DNA from: Ptiloglossa arizonensis
Lineage: Eukaryota; Arthropoda; Insecta; Hymenoptera; Colletidae
Assembly (NCBI RefSeq): GCF_051014685.1
Contig: NW_027478390.1
Span: 1,772,501-1,836,500 of the forward strand
Length of the DNA stretch: 64,000 nucleotides
Direction: 5' to 3'
The position numbers and the translations under genes were made by a program. Positions within the stretch are counted from its first letter, which is position 1. Each line of letters starts with the position of its first letter. Below, piece after piece: positions 13,780 to 23,460 of this stretch. Under the pieces are notes generated by a model, which searched no databases, had not been told where the DNA came from, and worked only from the letters and a program-made list of their open reading frames with translations.

Positions 13780-14280
13780 TACTTTTAGATGCAACAGGAA
13801 TTTTTCGCATTCATTAATCCGCTCGCAAGATATGGGAGTTTGGATTTAAGCAATGTTTGAGGAACCATACAAATTTTCGCAATTCTGATGCTAGTAACGA
13901 ATAACTAGAATGGCCTAGAGTAAAAGTACACATACCGTTGTAATCGGGGGAGTTTCTGCTTTCAGATGCAACAGGAATTTCTCGAGTTCGTCAAACCTTT
14001 CGCGAGATATAGGAGTTTGAAGTGAAGGAATTGTTGAGAAACCATCAAAATTTTCGCAAGTCTGATACTCGAAACCAATAACTGGAATGGCCTAGGGGAA
14101 AAATACACATACCGTTGTAATCGGGCGAGTTTCTACTTTCAGATGCAACAGGAATTTTTCGGATTCATTAATCCGCTCAGGAGATATGGGGGTTTGGATT
14201 TAAGAAATATATGAGGAACTATACAAATTTTCGAAATTCTGATGCTTGAAACGAATAACCAGAATTGCCTAGGGCAAAAG
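13780..14280 (+). repeat. Divergent satellite monomers of subfamily C
   Basis: Two monomers here, separated by an ordinary one, differ from the bulk at many fixed positions: ttcattaatccgctc, gtttggatttaag, aaccatacaaattttcg, and gaaacgaataac with agaatggcc or agaattgcc. The same variant set appears in the right array in inverted orientation (near 25,710-25,840, 27,495-27,610, 28,020-28,140, 28,555-28,670, 30,495-30,610, 30,850-30,975, 31,210-31,320, 41,805-41,930 and 42,160-42,270). It is therefore a real subfamily rather than random decay. Confidence 0.8.
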
Positions 14281-14664
14281 TACACATACCGTTGTAATCG
14301 GGCGAGTTTCTGCTTTCAGATGCAAAAAGGAATTTCTCTAGTTCGTCAATCCGTGCGCGAGATATGGGCGTTTGAAGTTAAGGAATGGTTGAGAAACCAT
14401 CAAAATTTTCGCAAGTCTGATACTCGAAACCAATAACTACAATGGCCTAGGGGAAAAATACACATACCGTTGTAATCGGGCGAGTTTCTTCTTCCAGATG
14501 CAACAGGAATTTCTCGATTTCCTCAATCCGTTCGCGAGATATAGGAGTTTGAAATTACGGAATGGTTGAGAAACCACAAAAATTTTCGCATGTCTGATAC
14601 TCGAAACCAATAACTACAATGGCCTTGGGGAAAAATACACATACCGTTGTAATCGGGCGAGTTT

Positions 14665-16567
14665 CTACTTTCAGATGCAATAGGAATTTTTGGGTTTGGT
14701 CAATCCGCTCGCGAGGTATGGGAATTTGAAGCTAAGAAATGGTTAAGAAGGCAACAAAATTTTCGCACTTCTGCTGCTCCAAACGCTTAACCAGAATGGC
14801 CCAGGGCAAGAACACATTCCGTTGTAATCGGGCGAGTGTCTACTTTCAGACGCAGCAGGAATTTTTGGATTTGGTCAAACGGTTCGCGAGATATGGGAGT
14901 TTGAAGCTAAGAAATGGTTGAGAAGACAACAATTTTTTCGCACTTCTGCTGTTCCAAACGCTTAATCAGAATGGCCTAGGGAAAAAATACTCATACCGAT
15001 GTAATCGGGCGAGTTTCTGCTTTCAGATGCAAAAAGGAATTTCTCTAGTTCGTCAATCCGTTCGCGAGATATGGGCGTTTGAAATTAAGGAATGGTTGAG
15101 AAACCATCAAAATTTTCGCAAGTCTGATACTCGAAACCAATAACCACAATGGCCTAGGGGAAAAATACACATACCGTTGTAATCGGGAGAGTTTCTACTA
15201 TCAGATACAACAGAAATTTTACGGATTCGTCAATTCCGTTCGCGAGATATGGGAGTTTGAAGTTAAGGAATGGTTGATAAACCATCAAAATTTTCGCAAG
15301 TCTGATACCCGAAACCAATAACTACAATGGCCTAGGGGAAAAATACACATACCGTTGTAATCGGGCGAGTTTCTACTTTCAGATGCAACAGGAATTTCTC
15401 GATTTCCTCAATCCGTTCGCGAGATATAGGAGTTTGAAGTGAAGGAATGTTTGAGAAACCATCAAAATTTTCGCAAGTCTTATACTCGAAACCAATAACT
15501 GGAATGGCCTAGGGGAAAAGTACACATACCGTTGTAATGGGGCGCGTTTCTACTTTCAGATGCAACAGGAATTTCTCGAGTTCGTCAGTCCGTTCGCGAG
15601 ATATAGGAGTTTGAAGTGAAGGAATGGTTGAGAAACCATCAAAATTTTCGCATGTCTGATACTCGAAACCAATAACTACAATGGCCTAGGGGAAAAATTA
15701 TCCTTTGTAATCGGGCGAGTTTCTGCTTCCAGATGCAACAGGAATTTTTGGGTTTGGTCAATCCGTTTGCGAGATATGGGAGTTTGAAGCTAAGAACTGG
15801 TTGAGAAGACAACAAATTTCTCGCACTTCTGCTGCTCCAAACGCGCTACATGAACGGCCTAGGGAAAAAATACACATACCGTTGTAATCGGGAGAGTTCC
15901 TACTTTCAGACGAAATAGGAATCTTTGGGTTTGGTGAATCCTTGCGCGATGTATGGGAGTTTGAAGCTAAGGAACAGTTGAGAAGGCATCAAATTTTGCG
16001 CATTTCTGCTGCTCCAAACGCCTAACCAGAATGGCCTAGGGAAAAAATACACTTACCGTTGTAATCGGGCGAGTTTCTACTTTCAGATGCAATAGGAATT
16101 TTTGGGTTTGGTCAATCCGTTCGCGAGATATGGGAGTTTGAATCTAAGAAACGGTTGAGTAGGCAACAAATTTGTCGCACTTCTGCTGCTCCAAACGCTT
16201 AACCAGAATGGCCTAGGGAGAAAATACTTATATCGTTGTAATCGCGCGAGTGTCTACTTTCAGATGCAATAGGAATTTTTGGGTTTGGTCTATCCGTTCG
16301 CGAGATATGGGAGTTTGAAGCTAAGAAATGGTTGAGAAGACAACAAATTTTTCGCAATTCTGCTGCTCCAAACGCTTAACCAGAATGGCCTAGGGAAAAA
16401 ATACACATACCGTTGTAATCGGGCGAGCTTCTACTTTCAACCGCAGCAGAAATTTTTGGGTTTGGTCAAACCGTTCGCGAGATATGGGAGTTTGAAGCTA
16501 ATAAACGGTTGAGAAGACAACAAATTTTTCGCACTTCTCCTGCTCCAAACGCTTAACCATAATGGCC
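14665..16567 (+). repeat. Zone enriched in satellite subfamily B, next to the core
   Basis: Most monomers here share diagnostic blocks absent from the bulk array: tttttgggtttggtcaatc, gaagctaagaaatggttgag, aggcaacaaatttttcgcac and tctgctgctccaaacgctta, with cctagggaaaaaatac. A few ordinary A-type monomers are interleaved (about 15,005-15,715). The same B type flanks the minisatellite on the other side (24,305-25,545, inverted), so B monomers mark the inner edge of both arrays. The CENP-B-like motif is kept in most of them. Confidence 0.85.
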
Positions 16568-18179
16568 GTTTCTCCGTTTCTCGGTTTCTCCGCTTCTCCG
16601 TCTCTCCGTTTCTCCGTTTCTCCGTTTCTCCGTTTCTCGGTTTCGCTGTTTCTCCGTTTCTCCGTTTCTCCGTTTCTCGGTTTTTCCGTTTCTCCGCTTT
16701 TCCGTTTCACAGTTTTTTGTTCGTTTCTCCATTTATTTCTCCGATTCTCCGTTTCTTTCTTCGTTTCTCCGTTTCTTTCTTTGTTTCTTCGTTTCTTTCT
16801 TCGTTTCTCCATTTATTTTTCCGTGTCTTCGTTTCTTTGTTCGTTTCTCCGTTTCTTTGTTCGTTTCTCCGTTTCTTTGTTGGTTTCTCCGTTTATTTCT
16901 TCGTTTCTCCATTTATTTCTCCGATTCTCCGTTTCTTTCTTCGTTTCTCCGTTTATTTGTTCGTTTCTCCATTTACTTCTCCGTTTGTCCGTTTCTTTCT
17001 TCATTTCTCCGTTTCTTTCTTCGTTTCTTCGTTTCTTTCTTCGTTTCTCCATTTATTTCTCCGTGTCTTCGTTTCTCCGTTTCTTTGTTCGTTTCTCCGT
17101 TTCTTTGTTCGTTTCTCCGTTTCTTTGTTCGTTTCTCCGTTATTTGGTCGTTACACCGTTTCTTTGTTCGTTTCTCCGTTTCTTTGTTCGATTCTCCGTT
17201 TCTTTGTTCGTTTCTATATTTCTTTGTTCGTTTCTCCGTTTCTTTGTTCGTTTCCCCGTTTCTTTGTTCGTTTCTCCGTTTCTTTCTCCGTTTCTCCGTT
17301 TCTTTCTTCGTTTGTCCGTTTCTTTGTTCGCTTTTCTATTTGTTTCTTCGTTTCTCCATTTATTTCTCTGTTTCTCCGTTTCTTTGCTCGATTCTCCCTT
17401 TCTCTGTTCGTTTCTCCGCTCCTTTCTTCATTTCTCCGTTTCTTTCTTTGTTTCTCCGTTGCTTTGTTCGTTTCTCCGTTTATTTCATCATTTCTCCATT
17501 TATTTCTCCGATTCTCCGTTTCTTTCTTCGTTTCTCCGTTTATTTGTTCGTTTCTCCATTTACTTCTCCGTTTCTCCGTTTCCTTGTCCGCTTCTCCGTT
17601 TCTCCGTTTCTTTGTTCGTTTCTCCGTTCCTTTCTTCGTTTCTCCGTTTATTTCTTCGTTTGTCCATTTACTTCTCCGTTTCTCCGTTTCTTTCTTCGTT
17701 TCTCTGTTTCTTTGTTCGTTTTTCCGTTTTTTGGTCGTTTCTCCGTTTCTTTGTTCGTTTCTCCGTTTCATTCTTCGTTTCTCCCTTTATTTCTTCATTT
17801 CTGCATTTATTTCTCCGATTCCCCGGTTCTTTCTTCGTTTCTCCGATTATTTGTTCGTTTCTCCATTTATTTCTCCGTTTCTCCGTTTCTTTGTCCGTTT
17901 CTCCGTTTCTCCGTTTCTTTCTTCGTTTCTCCGTTTCTTTCTTCGTTTCTTCGTTTCTTTCTTCGTTTCCCGTTTCTTTGTTCGTTTCTCCGTTTCTTTG
18001 TTCGTTTCTCCGTTTCTTTCTTTGATTCTCCGTTTCTTTCTTCGTTTCTTCGTTTCTTTCTTCGTTTCTCCGTTTCTTTCTTCGTTTCTCCGTTTCTTTC
18101 TTCGTTTCTCCGTTTCTTCCTTCGTTTCTTCGTTTCTCCGTTTCTCCTTTTCTCCGTTTCTCCGTTTCTTCGTTTCTAT
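16568..18179 (+). repeat. C/T-rich minisatellite (8-bp and 20-bp units), left arm
   Basis: The block starts abruptly after aatggcc of a B-type monomer. The first ~150 bp are close to pure gtttctcc octamers. The rest is mainly a 20-bp compound unit, cgtttctccgtttctttgtt, with ct/gt and atttattt variants. Very long open frames exist in several frames on both strands, because the unit has no stop codons. They encode low-complexity Phe/Ser/Leu/Val (plus) or Lys/Arg/Glu/Asn (minus) strings and are not genes. It ends at the NUMT boundary. The strand asymmetry (pyrimidines on plus) is strong and flips in the right arm. Confidence 0.95.
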
Positions 18180-18180
18180 T

Positions 18181-18220
18181 AAATGATTATAATATTTATA
18201 ATTTCTATTATAAATCATTT
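18181..18220. other. Imperfect hairpin at the minisatellite/NUMT junction
   Basis: aaatgattataata at 18,181 can pair with tattataaatcattt ending at 18,220 around an AT-rich loop, with one bulged base. The same hairpin, slightly changed, is present inverted at about 23,420-23,460 in the other arm. It could be a breakpoint feature or a remnant of a mitochondrial tRNA preceding nad2. I could not fold it into a recognisable tRNA. Confidence 0.5.
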
Positions 18221-19005
18221 GATCTATATTTAAATTAGACACTAATACTCTAAATACATATTTAATATATTTTTTATTCTCTTTAGCCTCCAGAAGAATT
18301 TTATTTATACTATTTACTGTATATAATAATTTACACAGAATCGGAAATAAATCTAATTATTTATTTATAATAATTATTTTTTATTCACTTATTTTAAAAA
18401 TTGGGATGTACTCTTTAAATGTTCGATTCATTTCTTTAATTTATTCATTAAATTGAATTAATCTATTCTTTATAATAACTTTAATAAAATTAATCCCTAT
18501 AATTATTATAGAACTCATATTAAAATTTAATAATGAAATTTATTTTATTTGCCTAATTAATGTAATTATTGCCCCTATCATTTGCTTAAATAAAAAATCA
18601 ATCAAAATAATTATAGGATATTCATCTATTATTCAAACATCTATTATAGTTATTTTATGAATAATTAACAAAAATACATTTTTAACATATTTCATTTTAT
18701 ATTCAATAATTTCTTCAATTTTAGTTTTTATATTTAAAACAATAAAGATTTTCTTCCTTATTTCTTCCTTATTTAATATATTAACCTCTAATAAAAGAAA
18801 AATGATTTTATACTCAATAATTATTATGTACCCAAATGTCCCACCTATAGCACTCTTTATACTGAAATGAATCGTCCTAGAAACATTAATAAATTCAAGA
18901 ATAAAATTTATACTTTTAATAAATGTATATCTTTTTAGAAGATTAATTACATCATGAAATTATTTAAAAATATCCTTCTTATATTTTTTCCCTTCAATTA
19001 AATAA
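18214..19005 (+). pseudogene. nad2: nad2 fragment (NADH dehydrogenase subunit 2), NUMT copy
   Basis: ND2 is a membrane subunit of respiratory complex I, encoded in mitochondrial DNA. Read in the invertebrate mitochondrial code, the frame is open for about 263 codons from ATC at 18,214 to TAA at 19,003-19,005. Insect ND2 is usually ~320-340 residues, so the N-terminus is short. Recognisable landmarks are LKIGMYSLNVRF (where LKxGxxPFHFWF is usual), LMKLIPM, NKKSMKMIMGYSSI (the usual NQTSLRKIMAYSSI) and NVPPMALFMLKW near the C-terminus. The histidine and proline of the PFHFW motif are altered, which suggests decay. No promoter or nuclear-code frame supports expression: TGA codons would truncate it in the cytosol. 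cox1 follows 118 bp downstream. Confidence 0.85.
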
Positions 19006-19123
19006 AAAATATATAACAAAATTAACCTTAATTTTCTAAACTATTATCTATTTATAACTTTTTTAATATTTATATTTACATTTATGATATACTGGTTATA
19101 TTAATTTTTAACATAATTAATAT
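19006..19123 (+). other. AT-rich gap between nad2 and cox1 remnants
   Basis: In most insects trnW, trnC and trnY (about 195 bp) lie here. Only 118 bp remain, and I see no convincing cloverleaf or anticodon arm for any of the three. The most likely reading is deletion and decay after insertion, or a rearranged tRNA order in the donor mitochondrial genome. Confidence 0.6.
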
Positions 19124-20649
<1,526 letters not shown>

Positions 20650-20653
<4 letters not shown>

Positions 20654-20712
20654 TATGGCAGATTAGTGCATGAATTTAAGATTCATTTATAAAATTTAAT
20701 ATTTTTATTAAA
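20650..20712 (+). tRNA. trnL2: tRNA-Leu(UAA) copy within the NUMT
   Basis: The sequence between cox1 and cox2 folds as mitochondrial tRNA-Leu(UUR). The acceptor is TTAATAT with TTATTAA (last pair mismatched) plus discriminator A. The D-arm region is ggcagattagtgc. The anticodon stem is ATGAA/TTCAT around the 7-nt loop TTTAAGA, with anticodon TAA at 20,677-20,679. Position and the tatggcagattagtgca signature are typical of insects. It overlaps the cox1 stop by a few bases, as in real mtDNA. In the nucleus it lacks recognisable A and B box promoters and is presumably not expressed. Confidence 0.88.
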
Positions 20713-20713
20713 A

Positions 20714-21366
20714 ATGTCCCATTGAAAAATAATTAATTTCCAAGACCCCAATTCGCCATATGCCGATAATTTAAATCTTTTTCACAACTTCACAATAATT
20801 ATAATAATTATAATCTCTTCCTTAACTCTAATAATTATATTAGATATTTTTACTAATAAATTTATCAATCGATTTTTACTTAAAAATCATCATATTGAAA
20901 TTTTATGAACTTTACTCCCAATAATAATTTTAGGAGTAATTGCACTTCCTTCTTTAAAAACCCTATATTTTATTGATGAACTATGAATACCCGTATACTT
21001 AACAATCAAATCAATTGGGCACCAATGATATTGATCCTATGAATACCCAGAATTTAATCATTTAAATTTTGACTCCTATATAGATAAAGATTTAAATAAT
21101 ATTTACATTTTTCGTCTCCTAGAAAAATGTTGTGAATATTAACAACATCAAACGACGTAATTCACTCTTGAACTGTTCCGTCTTTAGGCTTAAAAATAGA
21201 CTCAGTACCAGGGCGAATTAACCAAATAAATTTAATTACTAATCGACCTGGAGTATTTTTCGGACAATGTTCTGAAATCTGCGGAGCTAATCACAGATTT
21301 ATGCCAATTGTTGTGGAAAGAACTAATTATTCAAACTTTATTCATTGAATTAACAACCAAAATTAA
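20714..21366 (+). pseudogene. cox2: cox2 pseudogene with internal frameshifting deletion, NUMT copy
   Basis: COX2 carries the CuA centre of complex IV. The copy starts at ATG 20,714 (MSHWKMINFQDPNSPYADN) and runs in frame through the two membrane helices to GHQWYWSYEYPEF and FRLLE, then hits TAA at 21,140-21,142. The rest continues in another frame, from TTSNDVIHSWTVPSLG to a TAA at 21,364-21,366. It includes the CuA region [16 protein letters not shown]. The segment normally between LLE and the TTS-DVIHSW block is missing, so a few tens of bases were lost near 21,125-21,135, with a net shift of reading frame. Both halves are otherwise well preserved, including the CuA cysteines and histidine. 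Confidence 0.95.
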
Positions 21367-21404
21367 ATTTTAACCTACTCATATAATATTTAATTAAATC
21401 AAAT

Positions 21405-21466
21405 CATTAGATGTCTGACAAAAGAATTGATTTTTTAATTCAAATTATAGTAATAAATTACTTCAC
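21405..21466 (+). pseudogene. trnK: Truncated tRNA-Lys at the right end of the NUMT
   Basis: After a 38-bp AT-rich gap, cattagatgtctgac matches the 5' half of insect mitochondrial trnK, which normally follows cox2. A GAATT/AATTC anticodon stem encloses an 8-nt T-rich loop (one base longer than normal) with a TTT anticodon. The TpsiC side reaches ttacttc at about 21,464. The expected tctaatg acceptor half is absent and the sequence changes character, so this is the likely NUMT breakpoint. Confidence 0.75.
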
Positions 21467-21475
21467 TTTTTATTT

Positions 21476-21765
21476 TAAAACTTTAAGAATCATCTCTTTA
21501 CTTCGAAGCTTGATCAAAATTAATTTCTATAAGTTCTTAATCATTTGTAATGCATCAATAAGATGAATAATGTTCGATTAATATTGGGAACATGCATGAA
21601 TGTTAGTAAAACTCGCGGAAATGAATAAACATTCACCGAAACTATTCGCCTTCGCAGATTTTGCAATATCTTGACGTTTATTTATCATAATTATTAACAA
21701 TTGTCGTAGTACCATAGTTTAAATAATTATTAACAATGCCCTAGTATAAATAAAGGCTTAAAATA
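21476..21765 (+). repeat. Duplicated non-mitochondrial element, copy A
   Basis: This stretch is repeated in direct orientation at 22,016-22,305, ~541 bp away. The best-kept part is 21,628-21,700 against 22,171-22,243, with only 3 differences in 73 bases. The ~60 bases before it show about 90% identity and the ends are less similar. It ends with a TATA-like box. It is less AT-rich than the NUMT and has no mitochondrial similarity that I recognise. It may be a duplicated promoter, a transposon end or an LTR fragment; no terminal repeats or coding domains settle this. Confidence 0.8.
21745..21752 (+). promoter_or_regulatory. TATA-box-like TATAAATA, copy A
   Basis: TATAAATA followed by aagg resembles a strong insect TATA box. 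TCATT and TCATC candidate initiators lie 20-27 bp downstream, near 21,766-21,775, a little closer than the usual ~30 bp. A short open frame starts at 21,795. In this AT-rich context a chance match is quite possible. Retention in the second copy at 22,288 is the main argument for it. Confidence 0.35.
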
Positions 21766-21794
21766 TCATTTCATCGAAATATTCATTGCTCGCG

Positions 21795-21905
21795 ATGGAA
21801 TTTTTCGTTGAGATCAAACTGACATTCTCAAGGCTACACGTATCGATGATCGATTCACAAGCGTTCATCGCTATGATTGTTGTATCTAGAAAAACGATTA
21901 ATTGA
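21795..21905 (+). CDS. Possible 36-codon ORF downstream of TATA copy A (unrecognised)
   Basis: ATG at 21,795 opens a 36-codon frame ending TGA at 21,903-21,905. The predicted peptide begins MEFFVEIKLTF, has a modest hydrophobic run near its end (AFIAMIVV) and no recognisable domain or cysteine pattern. It lies 50 bp after a TATA-like box, and aataaa polyadenylation-like hexamers occur near 21,920 and 21,991. Length alone is not significant. It could be a first exon, a transposon relic or chance. Confidence 0.15.
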   Translation: MEFFVEIKLTFSRLHVSMIDSQAFIAMIVVSRKTIN

Positions 21906-22015
21906 ATTTCAGCGCTTTTAAATAAAAAATGCAACTACTACGCGTATTGTGTAAATTATAAAAATTAAGCAAATGTTAAATTAGTGTATTTAATAAACAA
22001 TTGTTACTTTCCCTG

Positions 22016-22305
22016 CTATAAAACTTTACGAAACACGTTTTACTTTGAATCTCGATCCAAATTAATTTCTATGAGGTACTTAATCATTTTCAATGCATAA
22101 ATAGGATGCACATTGTTCGATTAATATTGGGAACATACATAAATGTTAGTAACAATGGCGGAAATGAACAAACATTCACCGAAACCATTAGCCTTCGCAG
22201 ATTTCGCAATATCTTGACGTTTATTTATCATAATTATTAACAACCGCCGTTGGACCGTAGATTAAACAATTTTTCACAATGTTCCGGTATAAATAATGGC
22301 TATAA
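22016..22305 (+). repeat. Duplicated non-mitochondrial element, copy B
   Basis: This is the second copy of the ~290-bp element described at 21,476, in the same orientation. It keeps the conserved 73-bp core (22,171-22,243) and the TATAAATA box, but the sequence downstream of the box has diverged and the short ORF of copy A is not retained. The two copies make a tandem with a ~541-bp period. Confidence 0.8.
22288..22295 (+). promoter_or_regulatory. TATA-box-like TATAAATA, copy B
   Basis: This is the same octamer, at the same place relative to the duplicated core as in copy A, followed by atgg. An aaaataaaag polyadenylation-like hexamer lies about 75 bp downstream. No open frame of note follows on the plus strand. 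Confidence 0.3.
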
Positions 22306-22475
22306 AGCCATCAATTTCTTGAAGTATTTGGTTAGATCGAACAAATACAATCGAAGAAACCGTGCGATAAAATAAAAGAATATTTCTCTACATATCGGAA
22401 TTATAGTTTGTATGTATGCAAATATATTCTGAACCCGCAATTACAAATCCCTGTAACGTTGTAATTACATGGGTT

Positions 22476-22487
22476 GCCATCTAGTGG
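22476..22487 (-). promoter_or_regulatory. Insect CTCF-like motif 1
   Basis: gccatctagtgg is, on the minus strand, ccactagatggc. This fits the shared CTCF core CCASYAGRKGGC known from flies and vertebrates. It lies in the unique spacer, not in the satellite. Binding is inferred from the motif only. Confidence 0.4.
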
Positions 22488-22575
22488 AGAAAGGGTTAAA
22501 CTACACTTAAGGAATGAAAACACCTGGCGGAGAAACGCCCAAGTTTGTCGAGGAATTGTTCTAATTTCCACAAAT

Positions 22576-22584
22576 AGATGGCGC
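22576..22584 (+). promoter_or_regulatory. Insect CTCF-like motif 2
   Basis: agatggcgc matches the right half of the Drosophila CTCF consensus (AGRKGGCGC) exactly. It is about 100 bp from motif 1 and in the opposite orientation, so the pair faces divergent directions. A chance match to a 9-mer is possible. Confidence 0.35.
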
Positions 22585-22732
22585 GACAAGTACAATTTAC
22601 CGACATTAGAGATAAGTATTATATTACCATTTGTATGATATTCCCTACCGTACGATAAAATAAATAAATACTTTTGTACAAACTTTTGTATGTTTCATCT
22701 TTCGAATAAATGTAAAATTAAACCTTCCACGG

Positions 22733-23460
22733 TAAATTTTATTCTTGAATTTATTAATGTTTCTAGGACGATTTATTTTAGTATGAAGAGTGCTATAGGT
22801 GGGAAATTTGTGTACATAATAATTATTGAGTATAAAATAATTTTTCTTTAATTAGAGGTTAATATATTAAATAAGGAAGAAGAGTTAATCTTTATTATTT
22901 TAAATACAAAAATTAAAATTAAAGAAATTATTTAATACAAAATGAAATATGTTAAAAATGTATTTTTGTTAATTATTAATAAAATAACTATAATAGATAT
23001 TTGTATAACAGATGAATATCCTATAATTATTATGATTGACTTTTTTGTTTAAGCAAATGATAGGGGCAATAATTACATTAATTAAGCAAATAAAATAAAT
23101 CTCATTATTAAATTTTAATATGAGTTCTATAATAATTATAGGGATTAATCTTATTAAAGTTATTATAAAGAATAGATTAATTCAATTTATTGAATAAATT
23201 AAAGAAATGAATCGAACATTTAAGGAGTACATCCCAATTTTTAAGATAAGTGAAAAAAAAATAATTATTATAAATAAATAATTAGATTTATTTCCGATTC
23301 TGTGTAAATTATTATATACAGTAAATAGTAAAAATAAAATTCTTCTGGAGGCTAAAGAGATTAAAAAATATATTAAATATGTATTTAGAGTATTAGTGTC
23401 TAATTTAACTATAGGTCAAATGATTTATAATAGAAATTATAAATATTATAATCATTTAAT
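22733..23460 (-). pseudogene. nad2: Second, inverted and more decayed nad2 5' segment
   Basis: Reverse-complement similarity to 18,181-18,910 is continuous. Compared with the left copy it has a TAA stop (plus-strand tta at 22,773-22,775) where the left copy has TGA/Trp in the MLKW motif, a small deletion near 22,880, a one-base insertion near 23,041, and C-to-T and G-to-A type changes. The reading frame is therefore broken while the left copy stays open. It carries no usable product in either code. Confidence 0.88.

Larger units (their letters stand above)
1..16567 (+). repeat. Left satellite array, ~177-bp monomers, head to tail
   Basis: The stretch is filled by tandem copies of one ~177-bp monomer with no other DNA in between. 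Landmarks recur in fixed order: a cagatgcaacaggaatttct block, a cgcgagatatgggagtttga block, a gaaaccatcaaaattttcgc block, an actcgaaaccaataact block, the palindrome ggcctagg, then accgttgtaatcgggcgag. About 94 monomers fit. Copies differ mostly by single substitutions, and identical combinations recur at multiples of 177 bp, so higher-order repeats are present. The array runs off the left edge of the window and ends at a sharp junction with a minisatellite at 16,567/16,568. Short open frames in it are by-products of a period divisible by three. The family is not one I can name; centromeric or pericentromeric satellite is the likely class. Confidence 0.97.
16568..18910 (+). repeat. Left arm of the core inverted repeat
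   Basis: Minisatellite plus about 730 bp of nad2-derived sequence is repeated in reverse complement at 22,733-24,304. In one ~180-bp stretch of the nad2 part compared by eye there are roughly ten substitutions and a small indel between arms. Outside the arms the flanking satellite arrays also point in opposite directions, and both satellite/minisatellite junctions fall at the same ggcc of a B-type monomer. The spacer between arms is about 3.8 kb. Confidence 0.9.
22306..22732. other. Unassigned AT-rich spacer before the right arm
   Basis: No gene is recognised here. A 64-codon minus-strand frame (22,401-22,595) has no domain or initiation context I can support. Two similar short blocks, gcgataaaataaaagaat near 22,363 and tacgataaaataaataaat near 22,652, may be degenerate repeats. 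Two CTCF-like motifs are listed separately. The boundary at 22,732/22,733 is where reverse-complement similarity to nad2 begins abruptly. Confidence 0.6.

Noticed and set aside
16562..18186. Open frames of 440-489 codons on the plus strand (and shorter ones on minus) over the minisatellite
   Set aside because: All three frames are open because the repeat unit contains no stop codon. The products are low-complexity Phe/Ser/Val/Leu or Lys/Arg/Glu/Asn strings without domains.
19006..19123. Search for trnW, trnC and trnY between nad2 and cox1
   Set aside because: The gap is too short for all three, and no credible anticodon arm was found for any.
22401..22595. 64-codon minus-strand ORF in the unique spacer
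   Set aside because: It has no recognisable domain and no supporting promoter, and its length is within chance. It also overlaps the CTCF-like motifs.
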